Shown here in pieces: positions 1-12,121 of a stretch of DNA of 64,000 nt; positions within the stretch are counted from its first letter, which is position 1; each line of letters opens with the position of its first letter. The position numbers and the translations under genes are program-made. Below the pieces are notes generated by a model. That model had not been told where the DNA came from. It did no database searches and saw only the letters and a list, made by a program, of their open reading frames with translations. The stretch is from positions 32,216,401 through 32,280,400 of the forward strand of contig NC_087067.1 in NCBI RefSeq assembly GCF_963678635.1. Reading direction: 5' to 3'. The stretch is from Symsagittifera roscoffensis (lineage: Eukaryota; Xenacoelomorpha; Acoela; Convolutidae).

Positions 1-541
1 CCTTCAAAAAATGAATTCTAACAAAAAATAGTAACACATGAGTTGTTTAACCTTTCATCTGGAATGTTTTTTTCCGCAAAACACTTTTTTGACTGGAAGA
101 GCTAAACTCGAAACATATCACTGCCCAAATCAGCCATCGAAGGCTAGAAAGTTTTCCGGAAAATTATCTGCAGCGCAGCATCTAGATATATATCTCTAGT
201 ATGCATTAAAGAGGTAAAGCCAAATTTTCAAACTGAATCTCTCAAACTTTCTAAAGCAAATGACAAATTCCCACAACAGCACCCTGGAGCCCTAAAATAA
301 GTGAATTAAATCAGAAAAACAACAAACCAGTCGAAAATAACAAAAAAGCTAAATGGATTGAGTTTCTTGGAAACGTTGACATTGATGAGCAACAAGTAAA
401 CTCTGGGCTGCAGTCCAAGAACAATTCAACACCAAAGCCAAAACACCACGAAACACACCTATACTTTTTGATGACGAACCAATTCACAAGACCCAAGCAA
501 AAACAAAATTTAAGCAAGATAAAGCGCTGTGCTTTTTTTTA
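1..541. other. AT-rich sequence without a supported gene
   Basis: No reading frame here looks like a known protein and I see no RNA gene. The minus-strand open frame at 311-517 has a skewed composition and no recognisable motif, so I treat it as chance. The stretch ends directly at the long inverted repeat that precedes the first LINE fragment. Confidence 0.4.
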
Positions 542-656
542 CTGGACCTAATTGCATCTTCCACCATTTTCCTGGAAATTTGAACTTTAATCTCTAGGAA
601 CTAGAGATTAAAGTTAAAATTTCCAGGAAAATGGTGGAAGATGCAATTAGGTCCAG
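542..656. repeat. Inverted repeat, 56-bp arms, 3-nt loop
   Basis: Positions 542-597 and 601-656 are reverse complements with one mismatch, separated by only GAA. The right arm runs into the LINE-derived reading frame that starts near 640, so the left arm is an inverted copy of LINE sequence. A 3-nt loop is too short to be an ordinary inverted insertion. A fold-back copying event or an amplification artefact explains it better. Confidence 0.9.
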
Positions 657-2490
657 AAGAAAACCACAGCGCTCGGACCAGACAAGATAGCACCAATACA
701 TCTTCGTTTCATTGGAAAACAAGTCATAAAATTTTTGAGTAAAATAGTAAGCTTCTCACTGAGATGAGTAATCATACCAGAAAACTGGAAAGTGGGAAGA
801 GTTATACCCCAGGAAAAGATCCAGAACAAGCCAGCTAAGAGCTGCAGACCAATTGCACTGCTCTCTCCAGTAGCAAAACTCGTACAGCGCATACTTTTAC
901 CTGAACTTAACTTGAGATTTTTGAGAACATTGGCACGACATAGAAAAGAAAGTACTGCTCTTAACTGCATCTCGTTCCACATTAAAGCTGGCTTAAACAA
1001 GGCAAAACCATGTCAAAGAACACTAATGGTCGCTCCAGATTAGACTGCAGCCTTCGATACTGTTGATAACTACTATCTGCTCAACGATATCGCCAGGTCG
1101 AATCTATCTAATACCAAACGATGGATTCATGCCTATCTTCGTGGTACATACATAAACTCATGGAGAACTCAGAGATACTAAATCCAAACGCAGAAAGGTG
1201 ATACAAGGTGTTCTATCCTAGGTTTTTTTTACATACACATGTCTCAAATGCCACTATCTGAGAATAATAAGGCCAGACATACGCAGACGATATTACAACA
1301 TACTCAGACGATATTACCATAAGAACACCAGGTCCCAACATCAGCAACTTAACCCAGCCTGTGAACCATACTTATAAAACCTGAACACCTGGCATACAAA
1401 ATCTTTCACTATCAAAAAATAAATTCGGAACATCCATCTTTTCAAATTGGGCAAATTAGTTCAACCTAGAACCAAATGTCATTGTCGACGGCACCAAGCC
1501 ACCAGCCAACCAAAACCTTAAGACTCTAGGCGTTCCGTTCGAAAACCAGGTTATCTTTAACAAACACTGTAAGAAGGTCTGAAAAACTTCAAAAAAAGGA
1601 ATTGAATTCCGAAAAAACTTGCCCGCACTACTTGGGGTTACTCCAAAGAAACAATCATTATTACTTACAAGGCAATTGGCAAGATTGTACCAAAATATGC
1701 ATCACCCATTCGAACTTCCACACGGAGCTACACAAACTGGCAGCGTCTACAGGTTAAACAAAACAATGCTCCACGAACAGTTACTAGTTGCGTGAAAGTG
1801 AGCCATATCACGCATTTACACGATGAATTAAAACACTTCCGGTCAGAAAATATAATGAAATACTCTCCAAGCAGTTTTTTCTGAATGTTATCAAGAGCGC
1901 ACAGCAGATACCTATACTGTAAACTATATAGGGTACAACCTGAATATCAGGTCCACCCTCGAACACAAGTTCAAACCCGAAACTAAGCACTTGCTTACGA
2001 ACAACCAGGAGAGCGTCTCTTAGCTTGAATATGTTTGCGGGATCAAAAATCTTCAAAATTTCCTTCACGAGAAAGCTAATCTAATTGCCTGAACTCCACC
2101 AATAATATCAGCTAATGAAAACAAAATTGATCGGGAAACAGATGTACGCTAGCACAACTTAGATCAAGTAATTCAACCTAACTGAATATTTACCACCATG
2201 GAAAGATTAATGATATACCTTACGCCTGCCCAAGTTGTTAGAAAAGGATCACAGACCACTGATTATCTGTTGAAATGTCGGGTACAGCCTGCCTCAGTTA
2301 CCATCGATAGCCTAAGGAAAACCCCCGCAGAAGCTGCCAATATTGTAACACAAACCCAACTTTGAGTCCGTATAGATAGCTACTGTAAACAGAGCTAAGA
2401 AGGATAGCCGGTTGCTGTGCAAGTATTGATCTCTCCAATTCCATCTGAAGTTTGGAACCGAAATCAGTGTAGCTACAACAACAACAAAAA
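610..2490 (+). mobile_element. Degraded non-LTR retrotransposon RT (R1/I/Jockey-like)
   Basis: Plus-strand translation gives a decayed LINE reverse transcriptase. Visible pieces in order are a 'LGPDKIAP' block near 670, 'PENWKVGRVIP' near 780 after an in-frame stop, 'CRPIALLSPVAK' near 850, and 'TAAFDTVD' near 1050, then fragments of the C-terminal region around 1620-1800 in shifted frames. Stops and frameshifts are frequent, so it is not functional. The 3' end is marked by a GTAGCTACAACAACAAC tail near 2470-2490, a tail style also seen at other insertions in the window. The family assignment rests on remembered RT motif wording and is less certain than the LINE call. Confidence 0.75.
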
Positions 2491-2699
2491 TCTAAAAAGG
2501 TGGTCATCCTAAATTTTAGTGATAGCCTTACTTTTAACCCGAACTTTGAGTCCTTCTAGATTGCTACTGTAGCACAGAAAATTCGGATCATATTTATACA
2601 AACTAATTACCTTGTTTTCTTTTCAAATCACGTTGCTCAGTGTTTTTGGTGTGATCATTGAATCTAAATGAAAACCTAGAGCTACAATGAAAAAAAATC

Positions 2700-3265
2700 A
2701 TGTAATTTCGACAAAAGCTTTCTATGTACAATAATTACAGTGTTATACTAAAATAAACAATCTGTACAACGAGCTACAAGACAAATTGATACTCTCATAC
2801 CCCAAAGGACAAGATTCCCGCAAACTATTTCCATGTTTATCAAACCAAGCACTTCACACCACATTCGAATGCTAGAAACACAGAAAACAATACTCAAAGA
2901 CAACCTACCAGCTACAGGAAAAGCGAAGTGAGTGAAAGAGATCAAACTTGTTACCAGGACCAAACATTCGGATCCAGAAACACCAGTTTCATCTTCAAGC
3001 ATCTAAAGCATATCAACCGAGTTTCAAACATTCCAAAATCAACCATTTACAAGAATAAATCTTCTTAGATCTGCAAGAAAAAGTTGATCTCTTCAACCAT
3101 TTCACCAAAAGAAACCTTCAACCTCAATGATATGAAGCGCGACACACCGACCTTAACGAACTTATCTATCTCGACTACGACAATTCACAATATAACAAAT
3201 GAACTTGACACAACAAAAACCCGAGGCCCGAATGGCCTGCCACCTGTCTTCTAACATCGCTCAGG
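2700..3265 (+). mobile_element. 5' part of second LINE, degraded
   Basis: Short open stretches with stops lead into the RT region of the LINE that follows. Near 3215-3240 the plus strand reads 'RGPNGLPPVF', a variant of the LINE RT block that normally reads (K/R)xPGPDGIPP. Upstream of this no endonuclease motif can be identified with confidence. This section is present only once; it is not part of the tandem duplication that begins at about 3266. Confidence 0.5.
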
Positions 3266-5659
3266 AAAGCAGATGAGATTGATCCTCAACAAGCTCTTCA
3301 AAAACATCAAACGCATGCAAAAACCACCATATGCATAAAGAGTGTTGCAGGCACCCCCATCCACAATAAAAACGACCCGAAACACGTTGAAAACTACCGT
3401 CCTATCTCTCTCCTCAATTTTATTAGCAAAGTATTTAAGAAATGAATGTATGCTTCTACGGACTTTTTGAAGAATTTGTGTCTGAAAACTAACAAGGGTT
3501 TGTAAAAAAGATCTGTAAAGATGATCCATTTTCTAAATAGAATTTATGAAGCCCTCGATTGTAACCCCCATGAAGACAATCACTATCTATGCTTACTTCT
3601 CAAAGGCGTTTGACAAAGTAATATCAGAAATTACTACAAAAATTAGTATCACTTGCCATAGTTGGATGTTTTCTTGATGGTCTTCATGATTATCTGAGCC
3701 ATCGTCAGCAAATTGTTCGCATTGAAAATAACGCATCAGCTGTACTTGAGGTCACAAAATGTTGTTGTAGTAGCTAAGCCCAACGCCATAGGCTGCGGGA
3801 TTTTTTGGGGTTGGGTTCGTTTTGATTTCGTTCTTGGTTACCATTGCTTTCCAGTACTTCATCAGAACAGTTAGAGATGAAGGTTGATTGGGTTTCCGCT
3901 AGTCCCTGCTTAGAGCCTTTGCCCCACGGCAGAACAGTTGGAGCAGGACACATGCGTGGTTACACGAATACCGTTTAAGATCTGGACTTACCATAGTTGG
4001 ATGTTTTCTTGATGGTCTTCATGATTATCTGAGCCATCGTCAGCAAATTGTTCGCATTGAAAATAACGCATCAGCTGTAATTGAGGTCACAAGTTGTTGT
4101 TGTAGTAGCTTAGCCCAACGCCATAGGCTGCGGGATTTTTTGGGGTTGGGTTCGTTTTGATTTCGTTCTTGGTTACCATTGCTTTCCAGTACTTCATCAG
4201 AACAGTTAGAGATGAAGGTTGATTGGGTTTCCGCTAGTCCCTGCTTAGAGCCCTTGCCACGCGGCAGAACAGTTGGAGCAGGACACATGCGTGGTTACAC
4301 GAATACCGTTTAAGATCTGGACTTGTTTAGATCCATAAATTGAAGTCAGCTCTTCGTCGTTGTCGATGTGTGCTGTTTAGAAGTCAGCATATTCGTCCTT
4401 ATTTTGACTGATGTCACAAGTTGGGTCTCACAAGGATCGCTTCTGGGCCCACCATTTTTCTGCAATTTTGATAACGCTCTTCCCGATATTTTGAAATTCA
4501 ATTATCCCTTCAAATTCGCAGGCGACCCCAAAACTCTATCGAAAGGACAAAAGTCTAAGAATATTCGACGCAAACCGGAAAAAAATGACAATTGCGTCTT
4601 GAAAAAAACATGACCCCAGACAAGTGTCCCCAATTAAATTTCAGAGGAAATAATATAAAACACAAAATCATGAGAAATCAGTCGTACAGCACGAAGTCAT
4701 CAAAGACAGATACGAGACACGAGTCCATGGGACAGATTAATAAAATTCGAGCACTCATTCGACAGAACGCTCAAAAAGCCAATCGAAAACTGTTCTGTCT
4801 GAGACAAAATGTTGATACAAAACTTTGTCAAAGTGGGTCAATACAAATCTATCATGTTACCAATACTGACCTATGCAAAATTAAAACTTTTGTCAAATTG
4901 GATCGACACAAATGTATCAATTTTTTAATACTGACCTACAGTTATCACAGCGCGAAATTTTTTATGAAAGGACGTTTAGAAGCTTGAATTATTCCAGAGG
5001 ACAGTTCTCAAATGCGTACGTCGAAATCTTACTCAAGACTATAATTGACAACTCTGACTGCTGATTGTTTTGCTTCTCACTCTATTTATGCAGATAAAAG
5101 ATCTTTCTCCTTTCAAAACTCCGCAGATAGAGAACACCAAAAGATAGCGATACCAACCATCAACTCCATAGAATATAGAAGACAGGAGTTGTTTATGATG
5201 CCAAAGTCACGAACCGGGAAAAGCAGAGGAGAAATTATAGTCCGCACAACCAGAGTAGCTAACAGGATACATCCCGCGGTCGACTTCATAGCCGAAGCAG
5301 GACTCAAAAGTCGCATTACAGACCTCATGTGGAGATTTGTGAATGAAAACTTCTCATCTTCCAAAATGTGCACATGGGAACTATGTTGTGATTGTGCAAT
5401 CAGCAGAAACAATTGGACAAAACTATAAATGCTGAGGAAGACATCCCATATTTAACCGCTGGAAAGCCACAACAACAACAAAAACAAATAAGTCACAACA
5501 ACAACAAAAACAAATAGACCACATAAGTTTCATTTTTTTTTTCGATTTTCATAGACGATTGAACAGTAAGCTAAAACGAAAACAAACTGTAGGTCAAAAC
5601 ATATTAAAACTGATTTTTGGAGTTTTTGAAGAACTTGGATTTTTGAATGATTTTTTTTG
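3266..5659 (+). mobile_element. Tandem LINE fragment, unit 1 (RT pseudogene)
   Basis: Plus-strand RT remnants: 'NDPKHVENYRPISLLN' near 3370-3420, 'YFSKAFDKV' near 3592-3618, 'SWVSQGSLLGPPFF' near 4425-4465 and 'KFAGDPKTLSKGQKS' near 4510-4555, where the catalytic FADD block has become FAGD. The RT is split between the last two pairs by a foreign insertion that was itself duplicated as two direct 335-bp copies. The downstream part encodes a 127-aa open frame (5045-5428) shared with unit 2. The unit ends with two copies of an ACAACAACAAAAACAAATA motif around 5470-5515 and a T-rich tract. Spacing to unit 2 is 2394 bp. Confidence 0.8.
3656..4325. repeat. Tandem duplication of 335 bp inside LINE unit 1
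   Basis: The block starting CCATAGTTGGATGTTTTC at 3656 recurs at 3991, giving two near-identical 335-bp direct repeats. Each contains the end of one RT block, the target-site motif TGAGGTCACAA, and most of the inserted element described at 6153-6475. Unit 2 has this block once, so the duplication happened in unit 1 alone. Confidence 0.88.
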
Positions 5660-7733
5660 AAAGCAGATGAGATTGATCCTCAACAAGCTCTTTAAAAACA
5701 TCAAACGCATGCAAAAACCACCATATGCATAAAGAGTGTTGCAGGCAAACCCATCCACAATAAAAACGACCCGAAACACGTTGAAAACTACCGTCCTATC
5801 TCTCTCCTCAATTTTGATAGCAAAGTATTTAAGAAATGAATGTATGCTTCTACGGACTTTTTGAAGAATTTGTGTCTGAAAACTAACAAGGGTTTGTAAA
5901 AAAAGATCTGTAAAGATGATCCATTTTCTAAATAGAATTTATGAAGCCCTCGATTGTAAACCCCATGAAGACAATCACTATCTATGCTTACTTCTCAAAG
6001 GCGTTTGACAAAGTAATATCAGAAATTACTACAAAAATTAGTATCACTTGCCATAGTTGGATGTTTTCTTGATGGTCTTCATGATTATCTGAGCCATCGT
6101 CAGCAAATTGTTCGCATTGAAAATAACGCATCAGCTGTACTTGAGGTCACAAAATGTTGTTGTAGTAGCTAAGCCCAACGCCATAGGCTGCGGGATTTTT
6201 TGGGGTTGGGTTCGTTTTGATTTCGTTCTTGGTTACCATTGCTTTCCAGTACTTCATCAGAACAGTTAGAGATAAAGGTTGATTGGGTTTCCGCTAGTCC
6301 CTGCTTAGAGCCTTTGCCCCACGGCAGAACAGTTGGAGCAGGACACATGCGTGGTTACACGAATACCGTTTAAGATCTGGACTTGTTTATATCCATAAAT
6401 TGAAGTCAGCTCTTCGTCGTTGTCGATGTGTGCTGTTTAGAAGTCAGCATCTTCCATCTTCGTCCTTACTCTGACTGAGGTCACAAGTTGGGTCCCACAA
6501 GGATCGCTTCTGGGCCCACTATTTTTCTGCAATTTTGATAACGCTTTTCCCGATATTTTGAAATTCAATTATCCCTTCAAATTCGCAGGCGACCCCAAAA
6601 CTCTATCGAAAGGACAAAAATCTAAAAATATTCGATGCAAACCGGAAAAAAATGACAATTTGGTCTTGAAAAAACATGACCCTAGACAAGTGTCCCCAAT
6701 TAAAATTCAGAGGAAATAATATAAAACACAAAATCATGAGAAATCAGTCGTACAGCACAAAGTCATCAAAGACAGATACGATACACGAGTCCATGAGACA
6801 GATTAAAAAAATTCGAGTACTCATTCGACAGAACGCTCAAAAAGCCAATCGAAAACTGTTCTGTCTGAGACAAAATGTTGATACAAAATTAAAACTTTGT
6901 CAAATTGGGTCGATACAAATCTATCATGTTACCAATACTGACCTATACAAAATTAAAACTTTTGTCAAATTGGGTCGATACAAATGTATCATGTTACTAA
7001 TACTGACCTGCAGTTACCACTGCGCGAATTTTTTTAAGAAAGGACGTTTAGAAGCTTGAATTATTCCAGAGGACAGTTCTCAAATGCGTACGTCGAAATC
7101 GTACTCAAGACTATAATTTACAACTCAGACTGCTGATTGTTTTGCTTCTCACTCTATTCCTGCAGATAAATGATCTTTCTCCTTTCAAAACTCCGCAGAT
7201 AGAGAACACCAAAAGATAGCGATACCAACCATCAACCCCACAGAATATAGAAGACAGGAGTTGTTTATGTTGCCAAAGTCACGAACAGGGAAAAGCAGAG
7301 GCGAAATTATAATCCGCACAACCAGAGTAGCTAACAGGATACATCCCGCAGTCGACTTCATAGCCGAAACAGAACTCAAAAGTCGCATTACAGACATCAT
7401 GTGGAGATTTGTGAATGAATACTTCTCATCTTCCAAAATGTGCACATGGGAACTATGTTGTGATTGTGCAATCAGCAGAAACAATTGGACAAAACTTTAA
7501 ATGTTGAGGAAGACATCCCATATTTAACCGCTGGAAAGCCACAACAACAACAAAAACAAATAAGTCACAACAACAACAAAAACAAATAGGCCACATAAGT
7601 TTCATTTTTTTTCGATTTTCATAGACGATTGAACAGTAAGCTAAAACGAAAACAAACTGTAGGTCAAAACATAATAAAACTTATTTTTGGAGTTTTTGAA
7701 GAACTTGGATTTTCGAATGATTTTTTTTTCAAA
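5660..7733 (+). mobile_element. Tandem LINE fragment, unit 2 (RT pseudogene)
   Basis: A second, direct copy of unit 1 starting at the same internal point (AAAGCAGATGAGATTGATCC) and ending with the same ACAACA-rich and T-rich tail. It is about 2.07 kb, which equals unit 1 minus its extra 335 bp. RT remnants are the same: 'VENYRPISLLN' near 5790, 'QGSLLGPLFFCN' near 6500 and a decayed FADD block near 6590. The 127-aa frame (6676-7059) and the frame at 7261-7500 correspond to frames in unit 1, but sequence differences show that the copies have diverged. Confidence 0.8.
6153..6475 (-). mobile_element. 323-bp insertion with 11-bp target-site duplication
   Basis: The LINE RT frame is interrupted between two copies of TGAGGTCACAA (6142-6152 and 6476-6486), a clean target-site duplication. 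On the minus strand the insert ends in GCTACTACAACAACA, resembling the 3' tail of the first LINE (2470-2490). It is therefore a SINE or a 5'-truncated LINE 3' end. The minus strand has an open frame with 'PAPTVLPRGKGSKQG' and 'SRSLWRWAKLLQQQ', which could be the C-terminus of a LINE ORF2. The same insert occurs twice in unit 1, so it predates the unit duplication. Confidence 0.8.
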
Positions 7734-8400
7734 TTATTGAGACTTGAAATTTTATTTCATTTGTGTTTTTTTTCTCTGTAATTATAGGGAAGTGATAAAT
7801 GGAAACTTTTGCTCAAGGAAATACAGCTGGGCAAATTAAAAACTTTTTACACTTCTTGTAAATTTAGGAAACGTTTCAACAAAACTTCAAATTTTTGTCT
7901 TATCATTTATCTTTTCTTAGTTATCAAAACCAATGATCATAAAACTCGGTAGTTTCAGGTAATTCAAGTCTAATTAAATTGGAGAAGTGTTACTTTTTTG
8001 AAATTATAAGCCGACATTTTTTCAGCAGAAATATATTCATATATACTTTTGCTATTTTCCGTAGAGAAAAGCAAGGAATGAAAACTCATTTTGATTCATA
8101 AGTGAAACAATTACTGAAATTCAACAAAAATAATAAATTTGAAAAAAAACAAGGTATTATTGAAAATTAACAACTTTCTATTTCATTTGATTTGATAACA
8201 TTTCAAATACACATTATTCAATTGCAATGATACTTAAACCGAAACGATTGCTAGCAGATGATAAAAATATCAATTAGGTTAAAGAACAAGCATGAATATG
8301 ACGTTGAAATTGTTTCTCTACAAAATAAGAGAAAAACGTAGAAGCTTTTGAGACAATTAATTTTTTGCAAGATAACTTTTCTTTGACAGAAAATAAGGAA
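7734..8400. other. AT-rich interval, nothing recognised
   Basis: No open frame above background, no RNA gene and no clear repeat. The base composition is strongly A/T with many homopolymer runs, like the non-element DNA elsewhere in the window. Confidence 0.4.
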
Positions 8401-8439
8401 TCGCCTCTATTGCAGGGACCATTATCGATAACCCGTTCT

Positions 8440-9725
8440 TTTTAAACTTAAATTTTCATCTCAGATTTGATAAGAAAATTCAAAATGTTTATTAAAAACG
8501 GTCAAACGTTTTTGCGAAACTCTCAATTTTTTCTACAAAAAGCAGGTCGAGGCCTCTGACAATAAGATTACCAAAACCGGGTTTTCCGATGATTAAATTG
8601 TCAACCTGAGAATAAGCACGTTTTTGAAAAAAATTCCAAAAAACGGTAAAAAAAATCTAGAAAACGGTCACAAGACAATCCGAAATTCATGAATTTTTCT
8701 GCAAAAGCAAGTCGTGCAAAAAGCAGAAAACATTCCCAAAATCGGGTTTCTCGATTGAACAAAGCCTGAGAATTAGCTCGATAGTTTTCGCGTAAAGGCA
8801 AGTTTCCAAAAAAAAACTGGGTTTCAGAACGTGGATGCCATGATTTTTTATTAAAACAAACTGGGCTAACCGAGTTCAAAGCTAGCGTTCAAAAACTCGT
8901 TGTTTCCATTAAACCAATGATATCAGATTTGGCAGGATAGTAAGCGAGAAAAGTCCAAAAACACCTTCAACAAATCAAAATTTGACAGTTCCGGGAATCA
9001 TAGATTTTTTGAAAAATAGGACGTAGCCGCTCACACAGAAATAAATCACGCGGCCTGTAACTTCAGTTGAGCCTTAAATCTCAGATTTGGGAGGAGAGTT
9101 CGAGAAAAGTGAAAACCTTGTTAAAAAACGTACAAAAATCAAAATTTTGACTTTTCCGACGGCCATAACTTTTGTTGTCAAAAAAGACTGGGCGTAGTCG
9201 CACCAGCAAACAAACTGCCCACAACACGTTCTTTGAATAGACCCCAAGGTCTCAGATATGGCATCGTAGTTTTCGAGAAATTTTAATAAGTTTAAAAAAG
9301 GTAGAAAAATCGAAAGCTTGATTTATCCGAGGACAATAATTTTTGGTATGAAAAGTTTTCTGAGTGGCGCTAATGCAGAGCAACTTCCCAATAGCCATCA
9401 TTTCCATTGGGTCTGCAATGTCAGAATAAAGCGCTTAGTTTTCGAAAAAAAAGTCAAAAGGATTAACAAAACGGTCACAATCAAAATCTTGACTTTTCTG
9501 TGGGCCCTAATTTATAGGTAAGAAAAAATAAGGCGTAGCCGCCTATGCATGGGAGCTTTTCAAAACCGTTCTATTCATTGAAATCAGACTTGAGACAGGT
9601 AGTTTACGAGAAATCGAAAAAAATATGGGTCAAATTGTGCCCACACAGTTTTTCGAAGGCTGTAGACAGAGGGGTCAGGAAAAAATGTGAATATGCAGGG
9701 ACACAAGGGAGTAGGTGGTCTTTCA
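8440..9725. repeat. Degenerate tandem repeat, period about 165 bp
   Basis: A CAGATxTGGxAxxxTAGT-like landmark recurs at about 8929, 9081, 9255, 9421 and 9586 (spacings 152, 174, 166, 165), each followed by a TTCGAGAAA-like block, an A-rich block, 'TTGACTTTTC', and 'GGCGTAGCCGC' or variants. Earlier, more decayed units appear from about 8460. The open frames in this interval are by-products of the repeat. Similarity between units is low, consistent with an old, no longer homogenised satellite. Confidence 0.65.
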
Positions 9726-9909
9726 ATTGATAACCCTTTTTTTGAAAATCAGTAAAAGTTTCTGAGAAAAACTTTTGCAAGTAAAAATATTAAAAAACAT
9801 AAAATTTCAACATACCAATTTGTAAACTTATAACCACGTTAAAAAAGCGGAGGAGAGCATTAAAATTGTTATTTCCTTGCAATGACCCAAAATTAGCTCA
9901 TTTATCATA

Positions 9910-10172
9910 CTAAAAAAATAAGCCAAAACAATTTGGTCGGATGAACTTTTTTTCAGCAAAACAAAAAAACAGTAAAAACGAAGTTAACCTGATTGAAACC
10001 TCAAATTGCAAGAGTAACTCCAACAATAAAAGAAACACTATAGAAAAGAGCGCGCAACAAAAAATGAATCCAAGATGTGACAACCAGGACGACAACAGAT
10101 AAGCAGACATATTTGGCCGACAAAGCAAGTTTTCCCGAAAAAAAAATCATATTCAAATATATTGAAAAACAC
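9910..10172. repeat. Dispersed repeat fragment preceding tRNA-like block
   Basis: Part of a dispersed family, also around 34.55-34.92 kb and 56.2-56.5 kb. Shared features are a GCCGACAAAxCAAxTTT block, a 'TTCAGCxAAAA' or similar run, and a stretch ending CAAGGTCCGG just before the tRNA-like part. The copies are diverged, so limits are approximate. Confidence 0.45.
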
Positions 10173-10245
10173 AAGGTCCGGCCGGGACTCGAATCCCAGA
10201 CATTAGGATATCAACGCAACTGAATTACCTACAGACAAAGTGAAC
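10172..10245 (-). repeat. tRNA-like SINE block, copy 1
   Basis: On the minus strand this reads as a tRNA-like sequence: a TAGGTAATTCAGTTGCG stretch resembling an A box, then GGGATTCGAGTCCCGGCC resembling the B box and T arm. It does not fold into a full tRNA that I can confirm, and similar blocks recur in the same context at 34912 and 56501, so a tRNA-derived dispersed repeat is more likely than a functional tRNA gene. Confidence 0.6.
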
Positions 10246-11057
10246 AGTAAACTAAGTGACAAAGGTTCACAAATAAAATAACCAACTTCTTAAAAAATGT
10301 AATGAAAATTGCTGGCGGGGAAAAAAGTCTTAGTTCCCAATTACAAGACACTTACTCTAATGATGCTAGTTCAAAAAAGCTAGTTTAAGCTAGTTTAAGT
10401 TTCAAACATAATACAATAAATATTGTAAGCAAGTTGAAAAAATAAAAATTATTTTGAGAATTAAGCTGACAGATATAGAGCCGACATCCAAACAATTTCC
10501 AAATTCAAGGTTCTTTTTAAACTGAAATTAACACATCTGCAAACTTACTGGGTTTTAGATCTTCGTATTTCTAACTCTGAAGCAAAACCCTAAAAGGGCC
10601 GACAGCATACCATTGCATTTTCCTTGTTTCAAAAACAAATTAAAACGATTTCTTTTGCTAAACCATTTTATTCTTTAATTAGGGTGTTTATAAAATAAAA
10701 AACATAGGGTAAATAAGAAAAACGGCGAGATTAAGCGGGTCGATAAAAAGCGGAAAACAAAAAAAGCAATAAGGAAAAATTGTCCTAAAAACATTGAGCG
10801 ATAAAAAAACTGAGCCGATATGAGATAAACTGAAACCACGTGGGTCAAACAAAACTTTTGAGTGAACGAGAAACCAAGGTTTAGCAAATTTTAAATTACA
10901 GGAGAAAATTAGCTATTCTTGCAATTACAGCTAAAAAGCTTACAGCACAAAAACAATCCCTGATGTGTCCCAATTACAAGGCACTTGCTATAAATATGCT
11001 AGTTTAAAAAGGCTCAATCAAAAAAATTAAGAAAAAAATTGAGTAACACGACAAAAT
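10246..11057. repeat. Dispersed repeat family fragments
   Basis: Sequences such as AAGACACTTACTCTAATGATGCTAGTT (near 10350), AAGGCACTTGCTATAAATATGCTAGTTT (near 10978), and GGGCCGACAGCATACCATTGCA (near 10597) recur with changes near 35.07, 36.32 and 56.65 kb. They flank the tRNA-like block in each case. No protein-coding content is seen. Confidence 0.5.
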
Positions 11058-11190
11058 CAGAAAGATTATTTTCAGAACTGCCAGATATAAACCCGACATC
11101 TAAAAAAACTTTGATTTTCTTGTCCTTTTTCAGGTAGTGTTTTTTTAGATGTCGGGTTTATATCTGGCAGTTCTCAAAAAAATCTTTCTG
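11058..11190. repeat. Inverted repeat of about 53-bp arms next to LINE insertion
   Basis: Positions 11058-11110 and 11136-11190 are reverse complements with a few small differences, around a 25-nt loop. The shared core is GCCAGATATAAACCCGACATC. The right arm ends where LINE-C copy 1 begins (about 11193). So either the inverted duplication formed at insertion of the LINE, or a fold-back event created the junction. Confidence 0.88.
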
Positions 11191-11945
11191 ATGGACCGGG
11201 ACAGAGATCAAACAACAGGCGCTTTCGGTCAGTACCAACCCAGCGGGGAGAAACGTAATAGAATGGTGCAAAGAACAGGACCTCTGCTGGCTTAACTCCT
11301 TTCCAACCAGAAGAGAAGGGGGACGTGGAGGAACCCAGTGACAGGGACGTGGCATGAAATAGATGGATTCATGACACGGGTCAAATACCGGAAAACCGTG
11401 ACAAGCACATGGACAGCGAGGATGTCGGACCACCTTCAAAAGGCCATGAGACTCCGGATCCAAGCCAGAGAGACTCCCAAACCCCACAAAGGACCACAGC
11501 CAATCGCATGCGACCGGCTACACGAACCAAAGAAAGCCGAAGAGTACAACAAAGATGTTGAGAGCAGACTTCAAGGGAGTGAAGACATCGAGGCAGTACT
11601 AAAGGCAATGGAGGCAAGCGGGCAGCAAATCTGTGGAAAGAAGGCTAAATCCAGCCTAAACCCATGGATGGAGGGGAACTCTGATACGATAAAAGGATAC
11701 CAACGAAGGATTCAGGTTTTGACCGCCAAGGCAAAACGAGGAATAGACAATGCCAAGGTAGAAAGGAATAAAGTCAGATCAGAATTCAAGAAGAAGAAGG
11801 AATGAGAAGATGCCTGGTGGATGAGACTCGTCGGTGAGATAAAAGAGGCTGAGTTATCAGGAGACACCAGGAGAATGTACCAGACCCTTCGGAGAATTGG
11901 TATCAAGGACATGCAGACAATGCAAGAAGATACTTTTACCGCCGA

Positions 11946-12121
11946 AGAATACCGAGCACATCTCTCTCAACACGAGGGTCATGCGTTCGAATCCCGCTTC
12001 GGTCACGGCTGGAGGGGTCCCAGTGTCATCCGCCTCCTCAAGGTGGAACCGGCTGCGGCAAAATGGATGACATCTCCCCCTCCCCCACGGTTGGTCCTGC
12101 ACTGCGCAGGCCGGGGGCTAA

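Noticed and set aside
311-517. Minus-strand cysteine- and phenylalanine-rich 68-aa frame
   Set aside because: No conserved motif, strong compositional bias from A/T-rich DNA, and no flanking gene signals.
5113-5412. Minus-strand frame of 99 aa repeated at 7185-7484
   Set aside because: It is antisense to the plus-strand LINE frame and is repeated only because the LINE unit is duplicated.
8440-9725. CRISPR array
   Set aside because: This is a eukaryotic genome, the repeats are about 165 bp and degenerate throughout, and there is no short conserved repeat alternating with unique spacers.
10172-10245. Functional tRNA gene on the minus strand
   Set aside because: A- and B-box-like sequences are visible but I cannot build a complete cloverleaf, and diverged copies recur in the same repeat context, so a tRNA-like repeat is the better call.
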